Of a stretch of DNA of 64,000 nucleotides, positions 29,533 through 39,761 are shown one piece after another. Below the pieces are notes generated by a model. It saw nothing but the letters and a program-made list of their open reading frames with translations. It did not search any database and was not told the origin of the DNA. The DNA lies in contig OZ025722.1 of the NCBI GenBank assembly GCA_964019335.1, forward strand, positions 413,877 through 477,876, given 5' to 3'. Position 1 is the stretch's first letter. Each line of letters starts with the position of its first letter. A program made the translations under genes and the position numbers. The stretch is from Diplonema japonicum. Lineage: Eukaryota > Euglenozoa > Diplonemea > Diplonemida > Diplonemidae.

Positions 29533-31978
29533 ATGTCGATTTCTGAAGAGACCTTGGACAGGGTCAGGGCGTGCATGAAAACTGCGAAGGCCCCTGGTCA
29601 CTTTGACAAAGTCTATAAGGATGAGTGTATGCTGTCCTTTGACACCCCGTTCAGCGAGGGGGGGCTCTTCGTCTCTCTCACAAGCTGGTTTGGTTTCGGG
29701 AAGGAAAAAGTTAAGCAGCACCAGAAAAAGAGTGGTGAAAAGCTGTACCTCTTTGAACAGTGGACTAAGGTGTTCAAGCCCAAGGAGGAGATCCCTGAGG
29801 CCACTAAGATGGGGATCGGTATCGAGGGTGGCTTTGCTGGCACGGTGCCTTTTGAGATTGTAAAGGAGCACTCCCTTGCGCTGATTGACAACGATGAGGT
29901 TGTGATGATGCCCTTGTGCCAGGATCTGCCGGCACTAATTCTGCAGGTCTGCGATGCGGTCATCGCCAGCGAAGGTGTGGCGTACAAGGAAGACGTGGCG
30001 GCATGGGAGGATGTCGATGCCCAGACGGACAGTAAGTACGCCGCCGATCTCCTGCAGCTGGAGGATGCACCGAAGATATCCCCCGACCCTTCCACATGGG
30101 AGGACGCGGCGACCGGTGCCAAAGAAAACCTGTGGCTCAACTTGTCTACTGGCTATATAGGAGGAGGGAGGAAGAACTACGACGGCTCTGGGGGTAGCGG
30201 TTCCGCTTTGGATCACTTCAAAGCCACAGGCAACAAGTACCCCCTTGTCGTGAAGCTTGGCACCATTACGGCGCAGGGCGCAGATGTATACTCTTATGCA
30301 CCTGATGAGGACAGGTCATGCCGCGACTCCAAGCTGGCCGAGCACCTGTCGCACTTTGGGATAGATGTAATGAAGCAGGAAAAGACCGTCAAGACGACAA
30401 CGGAACTGACGCTGGAGATGAACAACAAGTACGAAGGCAGCAAGATCCTGGAAAACAACTCAGAGCTAGTGCCTGTGTATGGCCCGGGCTTCCAAGGCCT
30501 CACCAACATTGGGAATAGCTGCTACATGGCGTCCGTCTTGCAAACGTTGTTCAGCATGCCAGAGTTCGTTGAGAGGTATGGCACAAATGCTGAGAAGACC
30601 CTGTCGACTGCCTCGGGTAACTATGCTGACGATGTTCTTGCGCAGTTGGCTAAGTTGGGCTCCGCACTCTGCTCGGGCACCTACAGCAAGGAGGGAGAGG
30701 CGGACAACCCTGCCTATGAGGTACGACCCAGAATGCTGAAGTCCTTGATCGCAAGGGGCCACCAGGAGTTCTCGTCGTCAAGGCAGCAGGACGCGCAGGA
30801 GTACCTGGAGTACTTCATCGAACAACTGAAACGCGTTGAGACACGCGACGCTGCCAGGCTCGAAGGTGGACAGGACATCGAAAGCCTGTTTGCCTTTGAT
30901 ACTGTTGAGCGCTGGCAGTGCAACACCTCGAAGAAGGTCCGCTACACAACCCACACCGAGAGGATGCTGAAGCTCAGCGTTCCTATGCAAGCAGCCGTCA
31001 ATAGTGACGAGTTGGAGGCCTTCGACGAACGACAGGCGAAGAAGGCCAAAAAGGACGAAGACGAGGAGAAACCCTTACCCATCGTGCCGTTCGATGCTGT
31101 GCTGCAGAGGTTCGCTGCTGAAGGTATTGTGGAATCGCCAAGTAGTACTTTCAATTACAGACATCAAGACCGACTGGTACAGCCCCGCTGCAAAGGAAAT
31201 AACAACCGCCACCACTTTCACACGTTTCAAGACGTTCCCGAAATACGTTGTGATGTATTTGCAGAGATACTACGCAAGCGAAACTTGGGAACCGAAGAAG
31301 TTGGAGGTCGTGGTCCCTATGCCTGAGGAGCTGGATCTCACACACTTGCGCGGGACTAGCCAGCTGAAGGACGGCGAAGAGGCTTTGCCTGAGGGCGAGG
31401 CACCGGTTAAGAAAGAGCCTGCCATCGAGCCTGATGAAGAGATCCTCGCCCAGCTGGTTTCTATGGGCTTTGACTTGGTGGGGTGTCAAAAGGCTTGCGT
31501 CGCTGTGAAGAATAGCTCCGCTGACGCTGCTATGGAATGGGTGCTGCAGCACATGGGCGATCCTGACTTCGCAGTACCCCCTTCTGACACTCCAAAGCAG
31601 GAGGCTGTTGGCGTGAAGCCTGAAGACGTGGATACACTAATGGCCATCACAGGATTTGACGCGAAGCGCGTGACGAAAGCTCTGAAGGCAACTGATGGGA
31701 ACACGGAAAGGGCTGCCGACTGGCTGTTCTCGCACCCTGACGACGACGGCGAGGAGGAGACAGGAGGAAAGACAGAACTCCAGCTCAGCGACGGGGGCGG
31801 TAAGTACGCCCTCACAGGCATGATCAGCCACATTGGCAAGAACACAGGTTGTGGACACTACGTGGCACACCTGAAGAAAGGCGGCGATTGGTACTTGTTC
31901 AACGACGAGAAGGTTGCGAAGTCCGAGAACCCGCCTTTCGGTCTTGCATACATTTATATCTACAAAAGGCTTGACTGA
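29533..31978 (+). CDS. USP5: USP5/isopeptidase T-type deubiquitinase
   Basis: 802 residues in two exons (29533-31123, 31161-31978; 37-nt intron GTATTG...TTACAG). Domain order follows USP5: an N-terminal variant UBP region, a UBP domain (NLWLNLSTGYIGGGRKNYDG, then KLGTIT and LAEHLSHFGID), the catalytic Cys box GNSCYMAS (Cys330), QQDAQEYLEYF, two UBA domains (EEILAQLVSMGFD and DTLMAITGFDAKR), and the His box CGHYVAHL (His763) with WYLFNDEKV. USP5 trims free polyubiquitin. The UBP domain lacks every zinc ligand of the animal protein: the CxxC reads TGA-like residues, the third Cys is Gly (GGGRK) and the His is Ser. The ubiquitin-tail Arg is kept. Confidence 0.92.
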
Positions 31979-32807
31979 ACTGAATAAGGGTGTGATATAG
32001 ATAGGTGGGCTTTGCTTTTTTTTTAAGGAAATTCCTTCTTTTCTTTTCCACATCCATTCACGTATTTTTTTTCTTTCTTTTTCTAGCCCATTCCACCCTC
32101 GGGGCTGCTTTAACCTAACCTTAACTTAAGAGGACAATAGAACTTGGCGTACAGTGTTATATAAAAATTAACTGCTGCTGGGTCTTTTCTAGTGTCACTT
32201 AGGACAATATGATCGCAGAGGTACTTCGAACGGGGGGTGATGTCTAGTGGCGAAGGGTTTCGCGGTTGAGAAGGGTCCGCTGTGGGTGGCGACAGCCGAA
32301 AGTCGTGGAACGTTATAAGCTCAAGCTGGCCCAGAGAGCGGCTCAGAGAGTATGGTGATAAGGTGCTAGGCTGGGCAAGAAAACTCGGCAGGATTCACCT
32401 AAAGGGCACGGGGGAATAAGACCTAATTCCGGCAGAAAATAAGAAAGAAAGAAGTCAGTACACTCACTACGGACCCTAGGACTCCACAGCCACTATCCAT
32501 CACTGGTAACTCCTGTCCAGTCTTTGCGACCCCGAAGGCGACCCACACCCTAACCTAGAGGAGCAACACATTGCATCCTCAACAACTCGCTCGTTGGTTT
32601 CACGCCCATAGATGCTACGACGGCCAAAGGCAACACCACGACAGAAGGGATCTAACACTAGATTACGGGTTCCCTTCAAAAACACCTTTTCTCTTCTTCT
32701 TTTCATACATGTTCACTTACGCTACACAGGGCAAGAATTTCATTTTCTTCTCAATTATATTATAGTGCAACACTTGTTTTTTTCTTCTCTTTTTATATAT
32801 GGCATCG
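31979..32807. other. Intergenic spacer, part GC-balanced
   Basis: T-rich ends with a mixed, non-coding centre (about 32200-32560) that lacks homopolymers and long open frames, unlike most spacers here. It could be a decayed repeat or a structured RNA; I found no known RNA motif in it. Confidence 0.4.
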
Positions 32808-34380
32808 TTTCAAAAACCCCCCCCCCCCCAAAATGAGGCCAATTGACACTTTCAATATTTCTCTAAGTACTTTTCCCAAAAAAAAAAAATTCTACAACTT
32901 TCCCGGCCCAGATTAGGAAAGAAAACACCCCAGAAAATGGGAAAGTGGGTGTTACTGGTACCCAGAAAATTCAGTCCTAGGGGCAAAAATGGGTTTTTTC
33001 ACTTTGCACAAATTCAGTAAAAGAGGGGGTGACAAAAATGGATGCTTTTAAACTTGCTGTTGAGAAGCTAGGGGTAAAAAAAAATGGTATTCGGACCGAG
33101 AAAGGGTAAATGGGAACACCACGGTGATCAGGACACTCGCCACAGAGGTTTTTGAGAAGCACAGTGGCAACAACTGTGCTGCACTAGTTTGTGGCGTAGT
33201 GTGTAAAGGGGAACTTCTAGCGGCACTTCTGCTATCATTTTCTGGTTGATTTAGTAGCCAACAAGACACCACACGGCGCCAATTGGTCAGAGGCATGAGG
33301 CTTGACCACATCACACATGATGAAATAAGGGCAGCTGGCCTTACTGTTGGAAAAGTCTTGTTCCACAGTAGCATGGGCACAGAAAAAAATAAAGAAAAAA
33401 ATGGAGTGGATACTCTGGACTGACGGTGGGCGTCACTTTCGTGCAAAGGAATTTTGCTACTTTGTTCTTTTTGGTCTTCGTTATGTATATCCCGATCGGA
33501 CGTTTTCCCTGTGGTTTCTGGGGGAGAAACACGGCAAAAACAACAGGGACAGCCACTTTGGTGTGCTCTCTCGTGTTTTTTGGTTTTGGGTGCCTCGTTC
33601 CACAACAATTAAAACTGTGGAACAAATAGGTAACATCACCAATACGATACGGTGCGCCATGCATGTAGTTACTGATGTCTTTGGCCCGTACAAAAAGAAA
33701 ATTCTTGAGTTTCCGGATTTTACAGGTGCATATGAGCTCAGGAGCACACCGGAGGGTGTATTTGCTACGTGTGCGTCCACGAGCTAGAAAGAACTAAAGT
33801 ACATCATCAAAGAACTCGCTGCAGACAGGGCAGAGAAAAGGCCCCCAGTCTGTGAATCTTGTGATGAGTATGAGGACGTTCCTGATAGCCTTCCCGGACT
33901 TGAAAAACGAGAAAGAATAGTAACCAAATTACAAAAATACTCGACACCCCATGACAAGCCCAAAGCACCAAGTACACCTACGAATGAGCCTCTTAAAACC
34001 CCCCAAAATGCGGTAGAAGGCCTAATAGTATGAAAAAGAAATGAGGTCGCCCACTCAGCAGCAGCACATCTCAGCCGCAGAAGATTAGGAAATGAAGGTT
34101 TCCACTTCCAACATCATTTCAGCCACCTTCTAGTAGTGAGTTCCGCTATTTCTTGCTATTGAAAGCATACTCTCTGACTTTACCAAAACCACTAAAACCC
34201 GATTTTGACCCTAAAACTGAATTTTTCATAGGTCAAAATAGCACTCTTGAGCGATTTCTGACCCGGGTTCTTTCCTAATATGGGCCGGGAAATATGGAGA
34301 ATTTTTTTTAAAGGGGGCGGCATGCCCAAAGATGCAACGAAAGTGTCAATTGGCCTCATTTTGGGGGGAGGTTTTTGAAA
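32808..34380 (+). mobile_element. TIR DNA transposon, copy 1 (unclassified superfamily)
   Basis: The ends are inverted: TTTCAAAAACC plus a C run and AAAATGAGGCCAATTGACAC at the left; GTGTCAATTGGCCTCATTTT plus a G run and GGTTTTTGAAA at the right. Weaker inverted similarity continues inward for about 120 bases (TTTCCCGGCCCA near 32901, TGGGCCGGGAAA near 34283). TCG flanks both ends (32805-32807, 34381-34383), a possible 3-bp target duplication. The right part is repeated at 51258-52212. Internal coding is decayed. Confidence 0.75.
33416..34106 (+). pseudogene. Transposase relic
   Basis: Conceptual frames give WTDGGRHFRAKEFCYF, GEKHGKNNRDSHFGVLSR and, further on, FPDFTGAYELRSTPEGVFATC and DSLPGLEKRERIV. 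The D-G-x-H-F and H-G-K-x3-D-x-H-F patterns look like parts of a DDE-type catalytic core, but I cannot assign a superfamily. A TAG at 33785 and a TGA near 34042 interrupt the frame; the homologous copy at 51.6-51.9 kb has Lys and Arg codons there. A basic C-terminus (QPQKIRK) precedes the final stop. Confidence 0.6.
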
Positions 34381-34456
34381 TCGACCCATATATTTATCAC
34401 ACAGGTTTTTTTTTACAATCTTCTTTCCTTTAAAAAAAGAAAAATAAAAAAGAGAA

Positions 34457-35950
34457 ATGTCACGCGCGATTGCTGGATGTGTCCTGCTGCTCGGGTCCCT
34501 CGTCGGGACCGCTGTTGCCCAGACATGCCCCCTCACCTTCGTGGGGGACGTGAAGCAGTTCGTGGTGGAGCAGGAGAACGGGAAGAACCGGCGGACTGTC
34601 CCTGCCGTGGAGAGGGCGATGACAGCGAAGGAGTTCTACGACTACAGTTCTGCGAGCAGCCACACCGGGTTTGAGAAAGAGCGCGTCTCGAACATGTTCC
34701 TCTTCAGGGACCTCAACAACCCCACACACCTGTCCTTCTTCTGGACCCACGGTATCGACGTCCCTGGGAAGCAGCCCACTGCTGCAGTCGACGCTCTCAT
34801 GACGGGTATCCCTGAGGGGGTCACCATCGCCGAGAGGGACGACATTGCGGATGAGTGGGACTGGACCACCCACACCACTCTCGGCAGGATCAACCACCAG
34901 AAGGGGCCCAGCGCACCGTACAGCATCGCCGGCCATTGGAGCTTCGGCAGGAACACCGACGGCGGTGCCATCGAAGGGCTTCCCACGAACCTGAACTGGA
35001 AGCTGAAGATGGAGACCACCTTCATCCAGGGGATCAACATCTGGTCCTTCCACTTCGGCGACGGGTCGACGGCACAGAACATGGACCCCGCTGAGCCTGT
35101 GTACCTGCACCCTGTAGTGACCTCTGTGGACACCGGTGTCGCCCCCTACCCCCAGACAGCAGGGAAGGAGACCTTCTGCACCCTCGTGGAATCGGACAAC
35201 CAGGGTGAGATGCTGACCTTCACCTTCAAGTGGGGCGACGCGACCCCCGACACCGTTGTGACGAAGGCTGCTGGGAGCCTTGCCTGTGCGGAGCACGACT
35301 TCTGCGGTCTCGTGTCGGCGACCTGTGGCGGGACTGCTCCCCGCAAGGTGCGTGTGTTGGTGTCGAGGCCCGCCGGTGGGTGCAGCCCCGTCGACAAGAT
35401 CCTTGCGGACGAGGAAGTGAGCGATGTGAGCTGCACCACCCCTGAGACGGAGGTGATCGTGGGTGGGACCGCCGTCCCTGCAATCGATGTGAACGGGATG
35501 GAGTCCTTCAGCAACAGCGAGGCGGTGCTGACGATGATCCCCGAGAACATGAGGGACATGCAGGTGCACACCCCTGTTGGACCCGTGGCGAAGGGGACCC
35601 CCATGAAGCTCAGCTGCTGCGGGACGGAGGCGTGCGAGTTCATCCTGTCGCACTACCACTGCCCTCCGTGCTCGGGGAAGGTGAACGGTGGCTTCCCCGC
35701 CCTGCTCCCTGTGTCTGGGTTCGAGTCGGCCTCCTGCGCTCCCAAGTGGGGGTTGACGGGGCAAAAAATGGTGTCGTACAAGGTACAGGTGGAGGCAGGG
35801 GGCTCGCTGCTCCTTCCTACGACCACCGAGGAGGCCACCTCCTTCGTGATCTTCAGCAAGGTTGGCGGGCTGGCGGACCCGTGGTGCCAGAAACCGACGA
35901 GGGCTGGGTGTGGCGGTCCCTGTCCCCCTTCCAAGTGCGAGTGTTTGTGA
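34457..35950 (+). CDS. Secreted Cys-rich protein, unknown family
   Basis: 497 residues from an ATG right after the transposon's flank. Signal peptide at 1-21 (IAGCVLLLGSLVGTAVAQ), then an ectodomain with many Cys, mostly in the C-terminal half (CCGTEACEFILSHYHCPPC, ending CGGPCPPSKCECL). No membrane segment. Coding GC is very high against the AT-rich flanks and the codon choice is strongly C/G-ending, as in the other secreted genes nearby. No family recognised. A 93-bp piece of this gene (34490-34582) recurs at 47124-47216 with two mismatches. An upstream ACAG at 34404 could be its SL acceptor. Confidence 0.8.
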   Translation: MSRAIAGCVLLLGSLVGTAVAQTCPLTFVGDVKQFVVEQENGKNRRTVPAVERAMTAKEFYDYSSASSHTGFEKERVSNMFLFRDLNNPTHLSFFWTHGIDVPGKQPTAAVDALMTGIPEGVTIAERDDIADEWDWTTHTTLGRINHQKGPSAPYSIAGHWSFGRNTDGGAIEGLPTNLNWKLKMETTFIQGINIWSFHFGDGSTAQNMDPAEPVYLHPVVTSVDTGVAPYPQTAGKETFCTLVESDNQGEMLTFTFKWGDATPDTVVTKAAGSLACAEHDFCGLVSATCGGTAPRKVRVLVSRPAGGCSPVDKILADEEVSDVSCTTPETEVIVGGTAVPAIDVNGMESFSNSEAVLTMIPENMRDMQVHTPVGPVAKGTPMKLSCCGTEACEFILSHYHCPPCSGKVNGGFPALLPVSGFESASCAPKWGLTGQKMVSYKVQVEAGGSLLLPTTTEEATSFVIFSKVGGLADPWCQKPTRAGCGGPCPPSKCECL

Positions 35951-36609
35951 TGAGCCAAAACAAACACAACAGCTTTTGTTTTGCGCACCCTTGGGGGTTA
36001 ATTTGATGAACAAAAAAACAGAACAAGCAAAAAAAAAAAAAAAAAAAAGAAACAAACAAATCACTTGGTTTCCAATCATTTCTTCTTTCTCCCTTCTTCT
36101 TCTTCTTCTTCGTCTTCTTCTTCCTATTCCTTTCCTGCCTCCCCTTCTTTATTGAAACTTGGTTTAAAAAAAAAAGATCAGCCTATGAAGCTTTTTTTTT
36201 TTTACCAATGAAAAAGAAGTAGGGGAAAAGAAGAAGAAGAAGAAGAAGAAGAAGAAAAGCCCTCCTCATCAAAAAAAAAAATAAAGACGAAGGTTAAGAT
36301 TTTTGTTCCTCTCTCTTCTTCTTCTTTTTCCTTTTAAGAAAAAGTAAAAAAAGAAGATTATTTTTCCCTATTAGCTTTTCTATTCTCTCTCCCAAAAGGT
36401 TGCTTGTTGCATGGGTTCAAGATACTTTTACGACAAAATAGAAACACTTTTTTATTTAAGTTATCTAAGGAATGGTTGTGCAATTATCTGCGTTACAAGC
36501 TGACCCTTTTTTCTTTTTCTTTCCCCCCTCTTCTTTTTTCTGTAGAGTTAAAAAAGAAGAGGGTGAAAAAAAGAAGAAATTGCGCACGAAACACAGGTTT
36601 TTTTCAAGT

Positions 36610-36642
<33 letters not shown>

Positions 36643-36675
36643 AAGAAGAAAGAATTCATGGTTTTATTTTATTTT
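35951..36675. other. Intergenic spacer, microsatellites
   Basis: No gene. It has an A20 run near 36030, TTC/GAA microsatellites (36080-36125, 36225-36255), and an A28 run near 36610-36640. Confidence 0.65.
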
Positions 36676-36887
36676 GCTCCATATTCGCTAAGTGACCGAC
36701 CAGAACCCGCATTTTGAAGAGCTAAAAAAATTTCTAATTGCTTTTTCTAGGGCTGGAATGGATTTATTTGCGTCCGGGGTCCAATGTTCGACATATGGAA
36801 TTTTTGGGCATTTTTGACTTTTTTTTCCCCAAAAGCCCCCTATAACCCCTTTGGGACATAGGGCAGGTCACTTAGCGAATATGGAGC
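36676..36887. mobile_element. MITE-like element, 212 bp
   Basis: Perfect 22-bp terminal inverted repeats at 36676-36697 and 36866-36887 (outer part GCTCCATATTCGCTAAGTGA). The 168-bp interior has no coding capacity. The flanks are T/A-rich, so a target duplication cannot be fixed. A MITE mobilised by an unseen transposase is the likeliest reading. Confidence 0.75.
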
Positions 36888-37589
36888 GTTATTTATTTTT
36901 TTTATTACCTGAATTTATCAGAGAACTGAAAGAAAAATTTAATAGTACTGTGATGGGGGGAAAGAAAAAAGAAACTAGTGGAGAAAAATGTTCACTTCTC
37001 GAAAGGGAACTTCTTCTTTGCTGTGGCTCTTTGGCTCTTAACTAGCTCCACCAGTTTTTTTTCTCTCCCCCCACTACAGCAGAAAAAAATAAAGAAATAA
37101 ATAAATAAAAAAAAGACCAGACTTCTTTTGGTTTCCTTCTTGTTTTCTCACCAACACGGCCAGCTTGGGGTAATTCACTTAGAAATACCCAAAAAAGGTA
37201 AAGTCGAAACTTCACTTCTTTTAAAGCCTCATTTATTCTCTTTTTTTTTGTACTGCCAATGGGTTTTGTCATCCAAACAACATCCCCCCCCCCCCCCCCC
37301 CCCCTCCACTATCGTCGCGAAAATGAAAGTCTCTCCTCCCCATTCTTCTTATGATCGCGATGAGCATGTGAAACAGAACTACTGTCACCATCCTTCCTCT
37401 CTTTTAAACATTTTATTTCTTTCTTTTTGCTTGCTTGTTAAGTCAAGCATTTCTTTTGTTTTCGAGGGCTGTCCTCCCGTGGGACTTGAACCTTCTGTAT
37501 TCTACTTTTCTTTGACCCCCGATTCCACTAGTTTGTCACAATTTCATCAACAAAAAAGGTTTCTCTCTTTTTTTTTTCTTCTTTTAAAC
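36888..37589. other. Intergenic spacer upstream of tyrosinase
   Basis: AT-rich with a C21 run (37284-37304). The motif AGGGCTGTCCTCCCGTGGG (37465-37483) recurs upstream of the chitinase gene. The open frame that continues the tyrosinase upstream through this DNA has no good ATG context and is not counted as coding. Confidence 0.5.
37465..37483 (+). promoter_or_regulatory. 19-base motif shared with chitinase upstream region
   Basis: AGGGCTGTCCTCCCGTGGG is identical at 44499-44517, and a partial copy (AGGGCTGTCCC) lies at 44299. Either a regulatory element of secreted genes or a trace of a dispersed repeat. Confidence 0.35.
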
Positions 37590-39212
37590 ATGAGGGTCTT
37601 ACTTGCAACTATTGCACTGGGGGCCGTGCTTGCCTCTGTGGAGGGGGTCTGCGTGGACAAAACCCTTTCCGATGGGACGGAGTGGCATGACAAGAAACGC
37701 TCCAAGCGCACCTGTTCCTGGTACGCGAAGAAGCGTGTTAAAAGGTGCAAGTTCGGACACAAGAACAGGAACGAGTTGGTGGCGAACGAGGCGTGCTGCG
37801 TGTGCGGTGGGGGGAACACGTTTAACGAGACCGATGTGCCATCATCGCCCAGCCCCCCCACCGGGTGCGGGCCGCGTGTGAGGAAGGGGTGGTCCATGCT
37901 GTCGTGCACGGAGAGGGAGCACTTCATCGAGGCAGTGCGGACGCTGCACTCGGAGAATACCACAGACTACCACGACCTGTCGCAGCTGCACCGGAACAAC
38001 GGGGGGTACGCGCACTGGACTTCTGCCTTCCTCCCCTGGCACCGTTGGTTCCTGATCGGCTACGAGAACGCCCTGCGCTCCCTCCCCGGGTTCGAGTGCG
38101 TGACGGTCCCGTACTGGGACTGGGAGAGGGACGACGCGGAGGAGCGCTTCAGCACACCCTTCAGGGCGAAGACCTTCGGAACGGAGACCGGTGTGGGGGG
38201 CTGGCCCGACTTCTGCGTGACGGAGGGGGTGGCGGCGGGGTGGACGGCGTCGGACGGGGAGTGCCTGTCCAGGAACTGGGGCGGGGCTGGGTTCGCAGGG
38301 GCGATGGAGATCTCGGCGATCATCACCTCAAACGCGGCCTTCCGGAACTTCCGCCCCGCCTTGGAGGGGAACCCGCACGCCGCCCCGCACATCTACGTCA
38401 GCGGCCACATGGGGTCGTACCTGAGCCCCGACGACCCGCTCTTCTTCGTGCACCACGCGAACGTGGACAGGATATGGGCCCTGTGGCAGGACTACCACGG
38501 CTACGATGAGGTCCCGAAGGACGCCCTCAACGAGACCATCTACTTCTCCGCGTCGCCCGCTGAGGACATGAGCCTGGAGGGGGCGCTGCCCTTCAGCGTG
38601 GACGGGAGCAGGATCCCCACCTTCTTCAAGGACCACCCCGCCACCATCCGCGACATGCACAGCATCACAGACCTCCCGTACGGTGCGAGCTACACCTACG
38701 GCACGGACACCCTTGCGGACCTCATCGGGAGCCCCTTGAGGGGGAGCTGGGACCTCGTTGTTCCCGGGACGGCCCCGAAGCTGACGTGCTGCGGGGACGG
38801 GACGGTGGACACTGCGGAGATGGGGGGTGCCGAGGAGTGCGACGACGGGAACACTGTTGATGGGGACGGCTGTTCCTCCACCTGTGTGAGCGAGGGGGGA
38901 GCTTCCAGGGAGGGGGTTGTTCTCAACAACAACAAGAACAAGGACAGTAAGAACAAGAACAACAAGGATACCCACGCTGCGTTCAAGGAGCACTTCCTCT
39001 CAGACAAGAACCTCGAGTTGATGTTCGACGAGGCAGACGCGACGAGGGAGAAGGAAGGGGAGAGCAAGTCTGCTATGTTTATAGACCTTGCGCAGGAGGA
39101 GTGCTACAGGCACTCCACCGGTCAGGACCAGATCCCCGACTCTTTCATCTCCATGATGAGGGCACCGGTCTCCGCTCGTGCGCTGTACAAGCCTTGCGGC
39201 TCTCTGGAGTAG
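37590..39212 (+). CDS. Secreted tyrosinase (polyphenol oxidase)
   Basis: 540 residues. Signal peptide about 1-19. A Cys module (about 20-75, ending NEACCVCGGG) is shared with the lectin at 42210. The tyrosinase domain has all six copper ligands: His134, His142 and His151 (LHRNN, YAHW, LPWHRWF) for CuA; His263, His267 and His289 (NPHAAPHIYVSGHMG, DPLFFVHHANVDRIW) for CuB. It oxidises phenols to quinones. A C-terminal myxo-Cys/DUF4215-type repeat (CGDGTVDTAE...EECDDGNT...DGDGCSSTC) follows, then a Lys/Asn-rich linker. Codon use is extremely GC-rich. Similar enzymes occur in bacteria, fungi and oomycetes, so past lateral transfer is possible but unproven. Confidence 0.93.
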   Translation: MRVLLATIALGAVLASVEGVCVDKTLSDGTEWHDKKRSKRTCSWYAKKRVKRCKFGHKNRNELVANEACCVCGGGNTFNETDVPSSPSPPTGCGPRVRKGWSMLSCTEREHFIEAVRTLHSENTTDYHDLSQLHRNNGGYAHWTSAFLPWHRWFLIGYENALRSLPGFECVTVPYWDWERDDAEERFSTPFRAKTFGTETGVGGWPDFCVTEGVAAGWTASDGECLSRNWGGAGFAGAMEISAIITSNAAFRNFRPALEGNPHAAPHIYVSGHMGSYLSPDDPLFFVHHANVDRIWALWQDYHGYDEVPKDALNETIYFSASPAEDMSLEGALPFSVDGSRIPTFFKDHPATIRDMHSITDLPYGASYTYGTDTLADLIGSPLRGSWDLVVPGTAPKLTCCGDGTVDTAEMGGAEECDDGNTVDGDGCSSTCVSEGGASREGVVLNNNKNKDSKNKNNKDTHAAFKEHFLSDKNLELMFDEADATREKEGESKSAMFIDLAQEECYRHSTGQDQIPDSFISMMRAPVSARALYKPCGSLE

Positions 39213-39761
39213 AGTACAAAAACTATCACCACCCCCGCCATCTTTTCTTGCGGTTTTTTATTTTTTATTTTTAGCTTTTCCCCCTACAAAAAGAAAATCT
39301 TTATTCCTAGTGCACTTTGGGCCGAGTATAGAAAAAAGGGTGAAAGAAAAAAAAAGAAAAAGCACAAAAACTAATTTGCAGTTTTTTTTTTTTTTAATAT
39401 TTTTCTCGAGCTTTATTCTATACTTGTAGCAAAAAAAATGCATTAAGTCGTAAAGGTATTTTCACCTCCCCTTCGCTTCTCTCTTTTATTTATATTTCTT
39501 GTGGTATGGCATGCATGGGGGTGTTGCGAGGCATTCCTCCATCCGCCAGACCACGTATTCGATTGTTCTCCAAAGAAAAATAAAAAAGAGAGTGGAGAAA
39601 AAGAAAAAAAGAAGAAGAAGGAAAGAAAGAAAACCTGGAGTAAAGATTGTAACAATCCTTCAGTTTTATCTCTTAACTTTTCGGCAGGGATTTTTTTTTT
39701 TTTTTTCTTTCTCACTCTCTTTTTTTTTTTTCCTTTCTTGTTTTTTTTTTTTTTTTTTTTT
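39213..39761. other. Intergenic spacer, poly-T and purine tracts
   Basis: No gene seen. A purine tract (39575-39635) and T runs of 15-21 bases (39690-39705, 39719-39731, 39741-39761) abut the LINE fragment. Confidence 0.6.

Noticed and set aside
34460-36079. 539-codon minus-strand frame opposite the secreted gene
   Set aside because: It is an antisense shadow of a GC-rich gene; the + strand has a signal peptide, a Cys pattern and a proper start.
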